Assembly: GCF_029227915.1 (NCBI RefSeq)
Contig: NC_079888.1
Location: 6,381,001 to 6,445,000, forward strand
Source: Hydractinia symbiolongicarpus
Taxonomy: Eukaryota; Cnidaria; Hydrozoa; Anthoathecata; Hydractiniidae
Direction: 5' to 3'
Length of the DNA stretch: 64,000 bases
Shown: positions 10,784 through 22,300 of the stretch, piece after piece
How the letters are laid out: each line of letters begins with the position of its first letter
Position numbering within the stretch: position 1 is the stretch's first letter
The notes under the pieces: model-generated
The model's database searches: none
The model's input: only the letters and a program-made list of their open reading frames with translations
Told to the model about the DNA's origin: nothing
Made by a program: the position numbers and the translations under genes

Positions 10784-11662
10784 TCATGCAAATTGCGGCA
10801 GGTCATCCATGTCGTCATCATATTCTCTTCTAAACAATATTCCTGGTTGATCAATTTCACGCATTTCTTGTTCGTGTGTTGGATACTTCATATCAGTTGT
10901 ATCATCTATATAATTTGTTGTCTCTATTTTTAAATAAAACCAGAGTTCAAAAAATGGAATATGACTCCTTAAATCTCATATTTGATATTATTTGTTAGTT
11001 TTGTTACTTGCCAGAAGTCCCACATAAACAGCCGACCTAGTTAACGACTATGTACAAAGAATTACTTTTTGCGATAATGATTTTGTTTAAAATGCTCTAA
11101 AAATTTCAATAATCATTTCAACAAGAAATAATTCGCTTAGAACTTGCTCATTTTCCAAACTGGGCACCTTTAGACAATTGTTAAAATTGTTAGGCAAATA
11201 CCCTAAAGGATATTCTTTTAGGTTATCTCATGGGTAAAAAAATATCTTTTGCAACGAACATGAAGCGTGAAGCGGATTCGTATCATCGTTTATGGAAATA
11301 ATCCGACTAAAAACACGGAGGTTAAGTTTACAAAAAAATCGCAGTTAATACTTACCATCTATGGGAACTCTTGCCAAGATGACTAAAACAGAGCGAAGAA
11401 AGATTAGAAGAAAATTAATGCCTGATCATAGATGTTTATAAGATGCACTGGTGTTTTTTGCAAACATTATCAACTAAATATGCTTCTATTGTACATTCTC
11501 TGATCCAGGTTCAATGCAAACCAACAAGGATTTGAAATCTTGGATTGTAAAATATGTCTCCTTCAACATCACAAAAGACTATATCAACTGCATTTTTAAA
11601 ATCGAAAAATATTTCTTACCTGTGATGTAAACACAGAAAAAGAATACAAAACACTTCATCAT
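10784..11662 (-). CDS. Small secreted acidic peptide, three exons (uncharacterised)
   Basis: Exons (minus strand): 11620-11662, 11356-11382 and 10784-10923, joined by GT-AG introns with phase-1 junctions (donors gtaagaaa and gtaagtat; acceptors ttttag and aaatag). The joined frame is open for 70 codons including a TGA stop, giving 69 residues. It begins MMKCFVFFFCVYIT, continuing VILARVPID, which looks like a signal peptide. The mature part is acidic and cysteine-free (ETTNYIDDTTDMKYPTHEQ), carries one dibasic site (GILFRREYDDD) and ends DDLPQFA. AATAAA signals on this strand lie at 10717-10726, about 60 bases past the stop. Each exon is below usual ORF cutoffs. I know no matching family. A peptide precursor or small secreted matrix/defence protein are options, but the function is unknown. 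The structure rests on splice consensus and frame agreement only. Confidence 0.7.
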
Positions 11663-11699
11663 GATGTTGTAATTTTTATTAAAAACGAACTTGTTTTGT

Positions 11700-14080
11700 G
11701 TAGTTTTTATTTGTTTGTAATCTTCACTGAACTTTTTTGGCGAGTTTTAAATGTTTCTCTAACTTCCTGTGGAAATAAAGGTAACGTGAGAAACATGGCG
11801 ATATTCCTGAAGGTGTTGATGAACCTCGTTTGCAATTGTTCGAAGTGTGAAACAAAGTTCGTTCCTCTTTTTCATCTGCTCTTACATAGGAAATATATAT
11901 CGTGTTTGGAAGTATTTTCGTGAAAATTTGTAAACTGTAATTGGTCGAAAATTGGAGTACAATATATAAAGATATTTAATTTTAATTTTTGTGTTATGTT
12001 TATCTATTAATTTAGTGATTATTCTTTTAATTATTTCATTTAAAATATCTTCACCATGTCACCATGCTGTTTAAAATCACAGAAACTTTTTTAGATCAAT
12101 ACAGCTCAAATTAAAATGCCTACTCGTTTTTATAATTATAATAATTATTAAAAAACAATTTTAAATAACATAACATGAAGAATTTTTATGGCATAACGTC
12201 ATGACGGGACAACCCTATGATATATCAACCACAAACAACCAACAACGACGTTAGCGTGCAGTGACATGTTCGTTACCTTGACAACGCTAGTTTTATTTAT
12301 TTATTTGCGTCATAATGTAAACAAAAAATGATAAACACGTAACATATTTTTTATAGTGGAGAACGTTGCGTAAACTAAAAATGGCGGTTTGGGTAATGTG
12401 CATGTGTAACGCTAAAAGCTGTCGATTTAAATACCATTCAAATCACAGCAACGATTAGTTTAGGATCATAGTATTATTCTGGTGACGTTTATTGATTAGA
12501 ACTAATTAATGCACACAATAAACTTTCGTGAAAATTTTGAACGAAATTCGCAAAATTAATAGGCTAAAGTTTAAAAAAGAAATATTTCTTTGTCACTAGA
12601 AATCAGCATGTCAATAAAAAATAACGTTGTCAAGCATGCTTTGGAAGTTCAAAAGAAAACTTAAGATAATATTCCAAAACCCCGAAGGCAGGAATCTGCT
12701 CGTTATCGTTTTTGCTGACAGATAGCATTACAGACCAATTTTTGCCGACAAACACAACAACATTGTTTGCTATGACGGAAGGATAAGTTAAACTGTTTCA
12801 GGAAAATAATAGTTTAGAAAAATTAGTATATTCATAGCAGTGAGTAATACACGCATACCTTGTACTTAGTACTTTTAAAGTGCGTTAGATAGGATCACTG
12901 TTTCATAGATGGGATAGATAACTGAAAGCACTGGGTACAAAGTTGGGAGATATTGATTTTGTTTTTACCAATTTTATTTGTCAATCTACAGCTCGAAAAT
13001 GATATCTGTAATATACACGATTTTAAAGTCCACGTGCTTATTCTTCGTATCAGAATTTTTACTTACGTGTGTACACACAATAAAATTAGCATAATGAAAT
13101 TTTCTACCGACAGCGAGTAACTCCTACCGATATTGAGAAACTTTTACTGCTACAACACGCCTTTGAGACATTTAAATTTGAAAAGCATCCATAAACTATA
13201 AATTTAAAATCAAATCAATAATGTACAGTTAGTTATGCAAATGTAGAGCAAGTTGGGGTGCGACTCCTTTTTAAGTCTCTATATTGAAAAACACAATGTC
13301 ATTCTCCCATACTGATAAGACTTCGGTTACAATATTAAAACCATCATTTATAGACATAAAAAATATCTGTTGATAAGAAAGAGCATTTAAAAAAAAACTT
13401 AAAAATTATCTCGGTATCGCTTATCAACTTTTTCGATTAATCGGCTGTTAATAAAGAGACTGATTAAACGAGATCATAATTATCATAATTACGGTCTTGT
13501 AATTATAATTATTTAGCTTGATTAACCCGCCAAAGAAAACCAATCTAGCCATCTTAATTACCGATATTAACGGACGGCGTACGATAAATTTCTTCTTATA
13601 TAAATTATTTTTTCTAAAAAGGCAGTTGTAGATCAGGAAACCACAATTTCATTTTAACGACGTGATTTGCGAGTTTTTGATATGTCATTTTTTATGTTTT
13701 TGGGGGTGCAAAGTATGACTTTAAGTTTTTCCTTAAAGAAGAAAGAGAGAAAGAACATTGTAAGGCAAACTAAAAAAAATCAAGAGATCCGATTTTTTTT
13801 GATCATTTTAAACACATTAAAGGCATACGAACCGGTTCAAATGCTCACATTCCGTATATCCCACGCACATAAAATGCGGCAAACGCGTTTTGCGCAATGA
13901 ACAGACCAGCGCACTTTGCTCGCTAGTTCAATATTTTTTTCCGAAAAGTATATTACAAAGAAATATTTCAGCGAGACTCATTCTGGATGAAAACATGACC
14001 AAGGCTGGAGAAAATAAAAATTCGAGTCTGTAAATTACATACATGTCGGAAAAATAGCCAGTTTGTTTTTCGCCGCCTTT
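11700..14080. other. Intergenic, nothing recognised
   Basis: Long AT-rich stretch. The short ORFs at 11696-11923 and 13667-13900 lack family features. The first 300 bases form the upstream region of the minus-strand peptide gene. Confidence 0.5.
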
Positions 14081-14086
14081 AGCGAC

Positions 14087-14120
14087 TTTAGTGACTTACA
14101 CTTTCGTGTAAGTCACTAAA
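14087..14120. repeat. Perfect 15-bp hairpin
   Basis: Arms tttagtgacttacac and gtgtaagtcactaaa are separated by a 4-base loop. Two more pairs extend the stem after a mismatch. No poly-U tract or gene adjoins it, so it is not a terminator. It is more likely a small foldback repeat. Confidence 0.8.
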
Positions 14121-14417
14121 ATCGAAAACCAACAGCTGTTCCGTAGCCCCTTAAAAGCTGTTTTACTTCTTTTCTGATGAATTATATATTACGTTTTTTT
14201 GCTTAGCCATGCCTCTTTGAATCCAGCAGTTCGAAAAGGTGTTCCTAAAAATTTAATGAATAAAATTGTTACGCCCCAAAAGGACATTTTTTTTCCAAAA
14301 AGAAGAATTAAACGAATATTAACGATCATGAATATGAAAGAAATATATGCAACATTTTATATATTTGTTTAAATATCGGACATAGTGTGTGCAATGAACA
14401 GGTTTGCGTTTATGTAG

Positions 14418-14516
14418 AACCTCGAACCCAGGGGCTGTAGCGTTTTTTGATATGATAAACGTCGTACGCGTTTCATCTTCATATCAAAAAACGCTACAGG
14501 CCTTGGGTTCGAGGTT
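14418..14516. mobile_element. Foldback MITE (CTCG..CCCAGGG family), subfamily with tagcgttttttgatat stem
   Basis: Arms aacctcgaacccaggggctg and its complement, extended by tagcgttttttgatat pairing with atatcaaaaaacgcta. The loop centre contains cgtacgcg. A sister copy lies only 150 bp away at 14666. Confidence 0.9.
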
Positions 14517-14665
14517 GTGTTTATGTACAGGTGTATGTAGAAATTATTTTATAGGGCTTAACCGTAAACGGGGGATGAATCCGCTTTGTACATATATCCG
14601 TTTATAAAGCATATCCGCTGTGTACAAGTATTACTGTATTGATCGATTTATTTCAAATAAACCAC

Positions 14666-14768
14666 AACCTCGATCCCAGGGCCTGTAGCGTTTTTTGATA
14701 TGAAGATGAAACTCGTACGCGTTTCATCCTCATACCAAAAAAACGCTACATGCCCTGGGATCGAGGTT
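14666..14768. mobile_element. Foldback MITE, sister copy of 14418
   Basis: Arms aacctcgatcccagggcctg and its complement. Same inner stem (tagcgttttttgatat) and same cgtacgcg centre as the copy at 14418, so both belong to one recent subfamily or arose by local duplication. Confidence 0.9.
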
Positions 14769-14769
14769 G

Positions 14770-17025
14770 AGTAAATCCATGATTATAAATGTTTCTTTAT
14801 AATATTACCTGAACTTCTTTCAGTATACTTCACGAGAATTGTCAATTTCTATTCGTTGCAGTTAATACCACCAGAGAACTTGTTATTCAAAATTTAATTT
14901 CCTGGATGAGGTAAAGATATAATAAAACTTCTTATTGTCCCCGTTTGTTTATATTTCATGAATGAAAGATATAAATACACCACGATTGCTTAACATTACC
15001 CAAAATTTCGATTTCCCTCCGCTATTAGTAAGAGGATTTGGAAGTCGTAAAAACTTCAAGTAATGATCACGAAATTTCATGAACCTACAGAGGAACTTGA
15101 AAATACATTCATGTAGATAGTTAGTGGTAATCAAGACACAATTATGAACTCACTTATTTCTATAAATAATTAGCTGTTACAGTTAGGGTGGTGAAACCAA
15201 TGGAACCACAAAATGCTATGTTAATTTCGTGTAATACATTATTGGCTTTGACAGGTTTAAACAGGAAATATTTCCTGCTATTCTTAATAATAATGACGGA
15301 AACTTTACAACGCATTCAAAACAAAGCGACCACAGGAAATAAAATGTAAACTTTTCCTTAGTTTGCAAGATAATAGGTACAGCGAAAAAAGCACGTTTTT
15401 GATACGAACCAATAAGAATAATGAACTGCGTGCACCATTAAGCGTCTGCCAACTCATTGGATGAAATTTCCCCTAATTAAAAAGAGGATTCCCATATCCG
15501 CCTGTGTGATGATTTTGTTATTGATATAAATTCACTGGTTGGTGAAGAAGTGAATATTTCCAATGAGAGAACAAGAAGAAGTTGAGAATAAAAGATTAAC
15601 GATTTACTCGGCGAAATGATAAATCCAGCATTTCGAAATTTGTTTGGCTTGCATAAAATAAAAACCTGACCTCAGCATTGACTTCTGTATTTAATTTAGC
15701 ACGTGTAAAAAGAGTTATCTGATATCTCGAAGGACCTACCAAGCTGATACTGAACTTGCTTGCAAATTCAACGTCCGTTAAATGAATGGAAATTTGTTGT
15801 ACGTTTTTGAAGACATTGGCGCATCATTGAAATGGCGCGAAATATCAATTTGTTTATTTATATATTTCTTGAATTAAAATTCCCAAAGTTAGAATAAGTT
15901 AAAAGTGTAAAATCTGTCGAGAAAATTAATAAAAATATAGTATACACTATAAAACAAGTAAAGAAATTTGCTACTAGGATATTCTACATGTTCAAAAATA
16001 TTTGAATATTTTTCAGAATGTATTTTATAGTTGACACCGAATTTGTTATCATTCCATTGCGAGTCTATTTCGAAGAAGCGGTGGGAAATTCTAACACAAT
16101 GACTCTATTAACGACTTTTGTTGATAAGTGACTCAGGTTAAAGATAAAAGAAAATTTTTATGATAACATAAAACCACTTCCTTAGCAAAATTTGGACAAT
16201 GTTTTTCACAATCTGGTCATTATAGTTAATTTTAATTTGGTCAGTCATCTTCATGTAAACAACTTATCTGAGAAGTGTCCCTAACGTAGCAAATCAAAAA
16301 TATTTCGCGAAATCTTTGACCAAACCTTGTCGTAGTTGTTTTTTTGTATAAAATATTTTTATTTTTTATTTTTGTATTCATCGTTTCTTCTAACCAATAA
16401 TATTATTTTAACTTCATTTAACGTCATTTTATTTCGCTAAAGAAAGTTATTTATTTTTTATTCATTTATTTTTTCTTGATTTACTTTTCTTTATTTTTTA
16501 ATTTTATTAACCAATCATACTGTGGTTACAATGGCAAATAATTAAAATATATTTGATTAACCCTTACGTCTTCATTGCTAGAGATGAAAAACTTGGAGAA
16601 AACAAGTAGATTTAAGTAGTTAAAAACATTTAAGAATTGGAAAAAGTTTTAAAAGAAAATATAATAGATGTATATATATAACAGTATTTAACTTCAGCAA
16701 ATCACAAGTCAAAGAAAGATGAAACGTTATTGTGAAATCAAAAACAAATCGGCCACAGCTAGATCTTGTCAAATTTCATAATAATACTTTAAAATGCCAG
16801 TTTACAGCAATATTAAAACAAACCGAATTCTTGTTAACGGTTTTCTAAATTTTATGCCAATTTTTTTCCTCTTTGCTAACTTATCAAATCTCAGTCAAGG
16901 ACGTTTTATACACGATTGCAATTTTATATATAAATATGACATCATAATGCTGTGCAAGAAACTCAAAGGTGCTTCGCAATTAATATTTTGTGCTAATTTT
17001 TATAATTAAAATTATTGCTAATAAG
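14770..17025. other. Intergenic, nothing recognised
   Basis: No gene supported. 16330-16500 is a T-rich low-complexity stretch. Confidence 0.5.
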
Positions 17026-17027
17026 CA

Positions 17028-17090
17028 CCCTCGTCCCCAGGGTTCTTTAATTTCTTCCTATCGAAAAGGCAAAAAACCCTAGGAACGAGA
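17028..17090. mobile_element. Foldback MITE, short copy
   Basis: Arms ccctcgtccccagggttctt and aaccctaggaacgag around a short spacer. Same family as 7045. Confidence 0.8.
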
Positions 17091-17094
17091 CTGG

Positions 17095-19190
17095 CTAATG
17101 ATTACACCTGAATTTCTCAGCGACAGTGCATGAAGAAAACCGAGAGGTATGCAAGCTTAGCCAACATATAGTTTTGTTTGCATTTTCAAAGCAATGACAA
17201 TGTTTAGAGTAGTGACAAATATGATTGGATTTTGTTCAAACACAAAATATACCGATGACGAAGGAAATTCAGTTAAAACGTATTCCTGCAAACTGTCAGT
17301 CTACACCGGCAATTCGATTATTTTTATGTCCTAAAAGACATTCCCCTATGCCATACGAAAACGTATTCCTGAATCTTAGGTCAAAAAATCCTGAGAATTT
17401 TTTTAAAACTGCTATGACGCCAAAACGTAAGTCATTTTTGCACCTTCGGGATAAACAAGTATGCTTTCATCCGTGGTATTTTTTGTTCAAATGATATACG
17501 ATCATGACAAACAAAATTTAAAAAAAAAATTCATGTGACAAAGTGCCAAGTGTAGCAAATTTCTAAGCAGGTTATAAAAAACAGGCAAACTACATTGAAC
17601 CATTTGCCAAATAGAAAAATCATCCCAGCAAAATAAATTCACCAACATGAAATTATGCTTGCTTGAGGAAATGTGTAGTCAGCCGGTTTTACAGCCCAAA
17701 TACCTATTAAACTTATTTTTAAGCCAAGGTCAGGACTTTTAAAATGTAGAATACGTAGATTGCAGCAGTTAAATTGTTTTTTGAGTGACTAGATAATTTT
17801 AATTTCTTCCTGTTTATGTGATAGACCTTAAAGGCGAGTGGTGACACTTAAGACAACGACCTAGCAACATAATGAAGGCTTCATAACTTGATTCGTTCGC
17901 CAAGACATGCTAAAAATTCTTGCCCAATTATTTCTTGAAAAGATTTATGTCAAAGAAAAAAGAATATTGTTCACAAAGTGAATTCTTTACACGGTGAACT
18001 TTTATACTACTTAGATTTGACTTCATTCCGATTCAAATAGAACCACGGCCATTTTAATTCCTTATTTGGACATGGGTAATTATATTTTTACTTAAACCAC
18101 TTCCTACTGCCTAATGAATTAAAGTTGAATCGCAAATGAGAAATCTGCTATAATTGGGTTGAAACATTTTCATGGCAAAACAAAGGAGTAATGAAAATTC
18201 ACATTTGTAATCGAATATACCTGCCCAATAAAATGACCAGGATAAACAACGGAATCTAAAATCGAACCTAATTTAATAAAACACATTTTAAAAAAAAAGT
18301 GATTTTACAAGTATGTTATAAAAACATGCAATAATACTCCAAAAAATGAAATAAATGATTATTGGAATATTTACTTGTAAATTATCAACTGTGTTCCATA
18401 CATTGGCATTTATGTCAAACAGAGGAAAGGTAAAATAGAATGTAGAAATTATATAAAACATGAAGGAAATCTTGTACGTGTTGATAAAAATTTAAAAAAA
18501 AACAGTGCCAAACAAAATAGTTGTCGACAATCATAGACATGAAAATATAAAAAACATTTTTCACTCTCCACTTGTTTATGACAACAACACCTCACAGCTA
18601 ATGAACAATAATTGTTTCATTCCGAAGGACCCAAAATAGCTTTTGTGATGGTGAGATGTGTCAAGGATAGGTTGAAAATTTCTAATGTATAGTTACGTAC
18701 GTGTATCCAAAACAAGAAAAAGGGCGTTGGCTAGATCCTACTGAGAGTGCATGTGAGAGTAAAAATGCAATATGCTGTGGGATTTTTTATTTACTCAACT
18801 AGTCTAAGGGACAGGCAGAATTTAATTGGAGCAACTCCCAAGTGGAAGTTGCATTTAAATTTAAGCAAAAAATTTACTTGGAATTAAACATTGAAAATTA
18901 GGCAAAAAAACCTACAAATCATTTTAGATTCTAAGTTACAAAAAAGTTTATCAATACCAACTGAAAATAACAAAAACACCCTCCTAGCAACTCAGATGAC
19001 GTTTCTTTAAATGGAATGAAGTTGATGCAGATCTGTTATGTAATATTTTATTACATCCCTTTGTTTCGTTATAACCTCATTAAATTATTCTGCAACTAAT
19101 GATTGTATCCTGTCATAAATGAAATTTATGTAACTCTTTGTTTAGCTTCTTAAATGAGTCTCATTAAGTCGAAGCTAAATTGAAGATATA
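17095..19190. other. Intergenic upstream of the VWA-cadherin gene
   Basis: No coding block recognised. The 89-residue ORF at 17225-17494 has no family resemblance. Distal regulatory sequence is possible but cannot be seen. Confidence 0.5.
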
Positions 19191-19353
19191 AAGAGGGGGT
19201 ACACACACAGAGAGAGCACATTCATAAGAAGAGACGAAGAAATCGAGTACACATATTTTGACTTATATATATATACAAAATATATATTTTATAATAATTT
19301 TTTAACATACTTTTTTTAAGTTATATGAGATAGTAAATGATTGGATAATAAAA
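19191..19353 (+). promoter_or_regulatory. Probable promoter and 5' UTR of the VWA-cadherin gene
   Basis: A TATA-rich block (cttatatatatatacaaa, about 19262-19279) lies some 75-90 bases before the ATG at 19354, after a CA/GA-rich tract (acacacacagagagagca). The start site is not determinable by eye. A 5' UTR beginning at about 19290 would fit the TATA spacing. Confidence 0.35.
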
Positions 19354-22300
19354 ATGAAAATTTTAGAATTTATCGTGATAGCTGGTATATTATCGATAAA
19401 TGGAAACTACGCACGTAAGTAACACGTTTGTTATTTTGAACGAATATATTACGAAACTGTCTAGAATTAAAAGTGCTGGGATGGGTGTTTCAATTTCTAC
19501 TAGCGCTTCCAATAGTGTTGGAAATTGGACATAAAAAATGAAACATTCATATTCCCTAAGCGAAAAAATTACCGTACTTGATTGGCTGAAATTGTTTAAC
19601 AGTTAAACACATTTAGACGAAGGAAGGAAATTTAGACGAAAATATTATGTCGGAGCTGTGGCCTTAGTGAACAGATTTAAAAGGCATATAATCTAGCGGC
19701 TGCAACAAAATCTTCTCATTCATTCATACTTTTTTCATTTCGCAAAAAAAAATTTCATGATGTTATTTTGCGATTATTTTAAGGTATTTAATATGCGATG
19801 GTGATTAATTTTGTGATGTTCATTTAAAAGTCCCGAAATTTTGTACTCTTAATTAACACCCTTAAGTTTATTAAGAGAAACAAATATTTTAGCTTTATAG
19901 CTATATTTAGAAAAACATAAGGCGTGCAACCTCGTTCTAGACCGCTAGAACCCAGACTGTTATAAACGGATAAAATTATACACCTCGACGTCCGTTATAA
20001 AAAACAAAGAAGGAAGATTTTTGGCAAGTTCTAATTCTTCTCATGGTAACCCCGGATAACATGATTATTTGAACGGATCTAATTAAAATGATATTGTTAA
20101 TTACTTAATAAGATAGTAATTTAAATTGAATGACGCAATTAGCGAACAGGCAACCCGTGTTGTGAAAATTATCCTTGTTGTCAATCATCCACAGTAAACA
20201 AATTATGCAAATAGAAAACAAAAAGAACATGAACAAATTCATCATTTTTTTTTCGACAATTGTTTTGTGGCCAATCCATAAAATATGCTTGGTTCAACAT
20301 AATCCGACTTTCGCCTACCATTTTGATTTCTAAAAATAGCCACGTTACGTAATATGTATAATCAGTTCAAGAATCTTTCTGTTGTTCTGATCAAAAAGAT
20401 TACTAAATTCTGTTTTGGCGTCGATTCAGATTTAATGACATCCGAACGTATCAATATTTGTCAATTTACCAGCCGACCAATTAAAAATGTGCAAACAAAA
20501 AAAACAAAAACACCAGTAAACAACTTTTACAAGTTTACAAATATAGTATGATATATAAAAAACATACCATAAGAACAATCCGATAAAGGTAACGTAACCA
20601 TAAGGTAGTACTTCAAATCCCACAATGCCCCGAAACACTTTTATCTGCGAGTTTTTTTTCAAAAATATAAAAATTCAATTAACTTGAGTCATAAAAATTT
20701 CATTTTTTTATAGAACTTACAAATCAAATTGAGGTGTGCACCGGTGAAGCGGATGTAGTGCTTGTACTGGACAGATCTGGGAGTGTAGGTGATGCAGACT
20801 ATCCATTTCTGGTTGGATTTTCTCTTCATCTTGCCCGAACGTTTAAGATCAATGAGGATCAAGTCCGACTGGGTGTAGCCAGTTATTCTACAACAGGAAC
20901 ACGTGAAATCAATCTGAACACTTTCGGTTATGATGCTTTCAGTGCGGCTGCAAATCAACTCACTCGAGGTAACGAGGAGTTTACTAACATCCATGCTGGC
21001 TTGTTGAGAGCTGAAGAAATGCTGGAGGATGAAGCAAATGGTGCTAGACCTGGAGCTATCAAATTGATTGTCATCACAAATGACGGTGCTGCAAACAGAG
21101 GCGTACCTCCTATTCCAACCGCTGAACGAATTCACGCTAAAAATATCAGCATAGTTAGTATTGGTATTGAGAATGACGTTGCACCACCAAATAGAAATCT
21201 TGAGTCGAAATCATTGGCATCGGGTTCTGACAACTATTACTTTGTTCCAAAATACACTGGTCTTGCTGACGAAGAATTTTTAAAGAAGGTTACAAAAGCT
21301 GTCTGTAAAAGTAAGTCCTCATTTCAAATTTTTTATGTCCAACTAAGAGTCTTCATGAAACTTTTTTTCTTATTTACATTTCATATTATAAATTTTACGT
21401 GTACCTTTAGTTGTCACTGTAAGAGAACCAGATGTCGATGATACGGAAACATCCATTTATGAAGACACGCAAGTAAACACTGAAATTCACACAATACCAC
21501 TGACTGGAGATGCTCTTAACCTACCAGTGTACACATTGCAGCCTCAACCAAACCTCCCTTTTACCGTAAATGCAGATGGAAAAGTTGTTGTGACTGGACC
21601 ACTAGATCGCGAAACCCAAGATAAATACGTCTTTATTGTTACAGTTACCGATCTAAACTTACCAGCCTTTACAAAAGACGTCCAGGTTACTGTCTATATT
21701 TTGGATAGGAATGATAATACACCAGTCCCAGCTCAACTTATATACAATGTTGAAGTATATGAAGATGTTTCCTTTTCCCCACCAACTGAGATTCAAGTTG
21801 TGTCAGCAAGTGATGCAGATATTGACGTTAATGCAGCTTTGACCTATGTTATTAATTCGGGTAACAATGATGGTAAATTTAGTCTTGACGCATCATCTGG
21901 TAGCGTTACTGTTGTTGGGGTACTTGACCGAGAAACGAGAGATACATATCAGTTAATAGCCGTTGCAAAAGATGGTGGTAACCCACAGCAAACCTCTGTT
22001 GATATCACCATTAACATCAAAGTGTTAGACAGAAATGACAACGCGCCGACATTCCCAAATGCTGTAGTCAATTTGGTCTATCCTGAAACACAAGCTTTGG
22101 GAAATCTTGAGCAACTTGTTGCAAGCGATCTTGATATTGGAACTAATGGTCAATTTGAATATTTCATTGAATCTGGAAACGGAGAAGGAAAATTCGCTGT
22201 TAATCAGGTACCTAACGTTTCATTTACATTCATCTCTGCTTGGTAACATCAATTAACCCATCAATAAAATAAATGTAATTTCGAAAAAAATTTTCATTGC

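Noticed and set aside
14087-14120. Intrinsic terminator
   Set aside because: A strong hairpin but no adjacent gene or U-tract, and this terminator type is bacterial.
20432-21135. Minus-strand ORFs opposite the VWA exon
   Set aside because: Antisense shadows of a clear coding exon.
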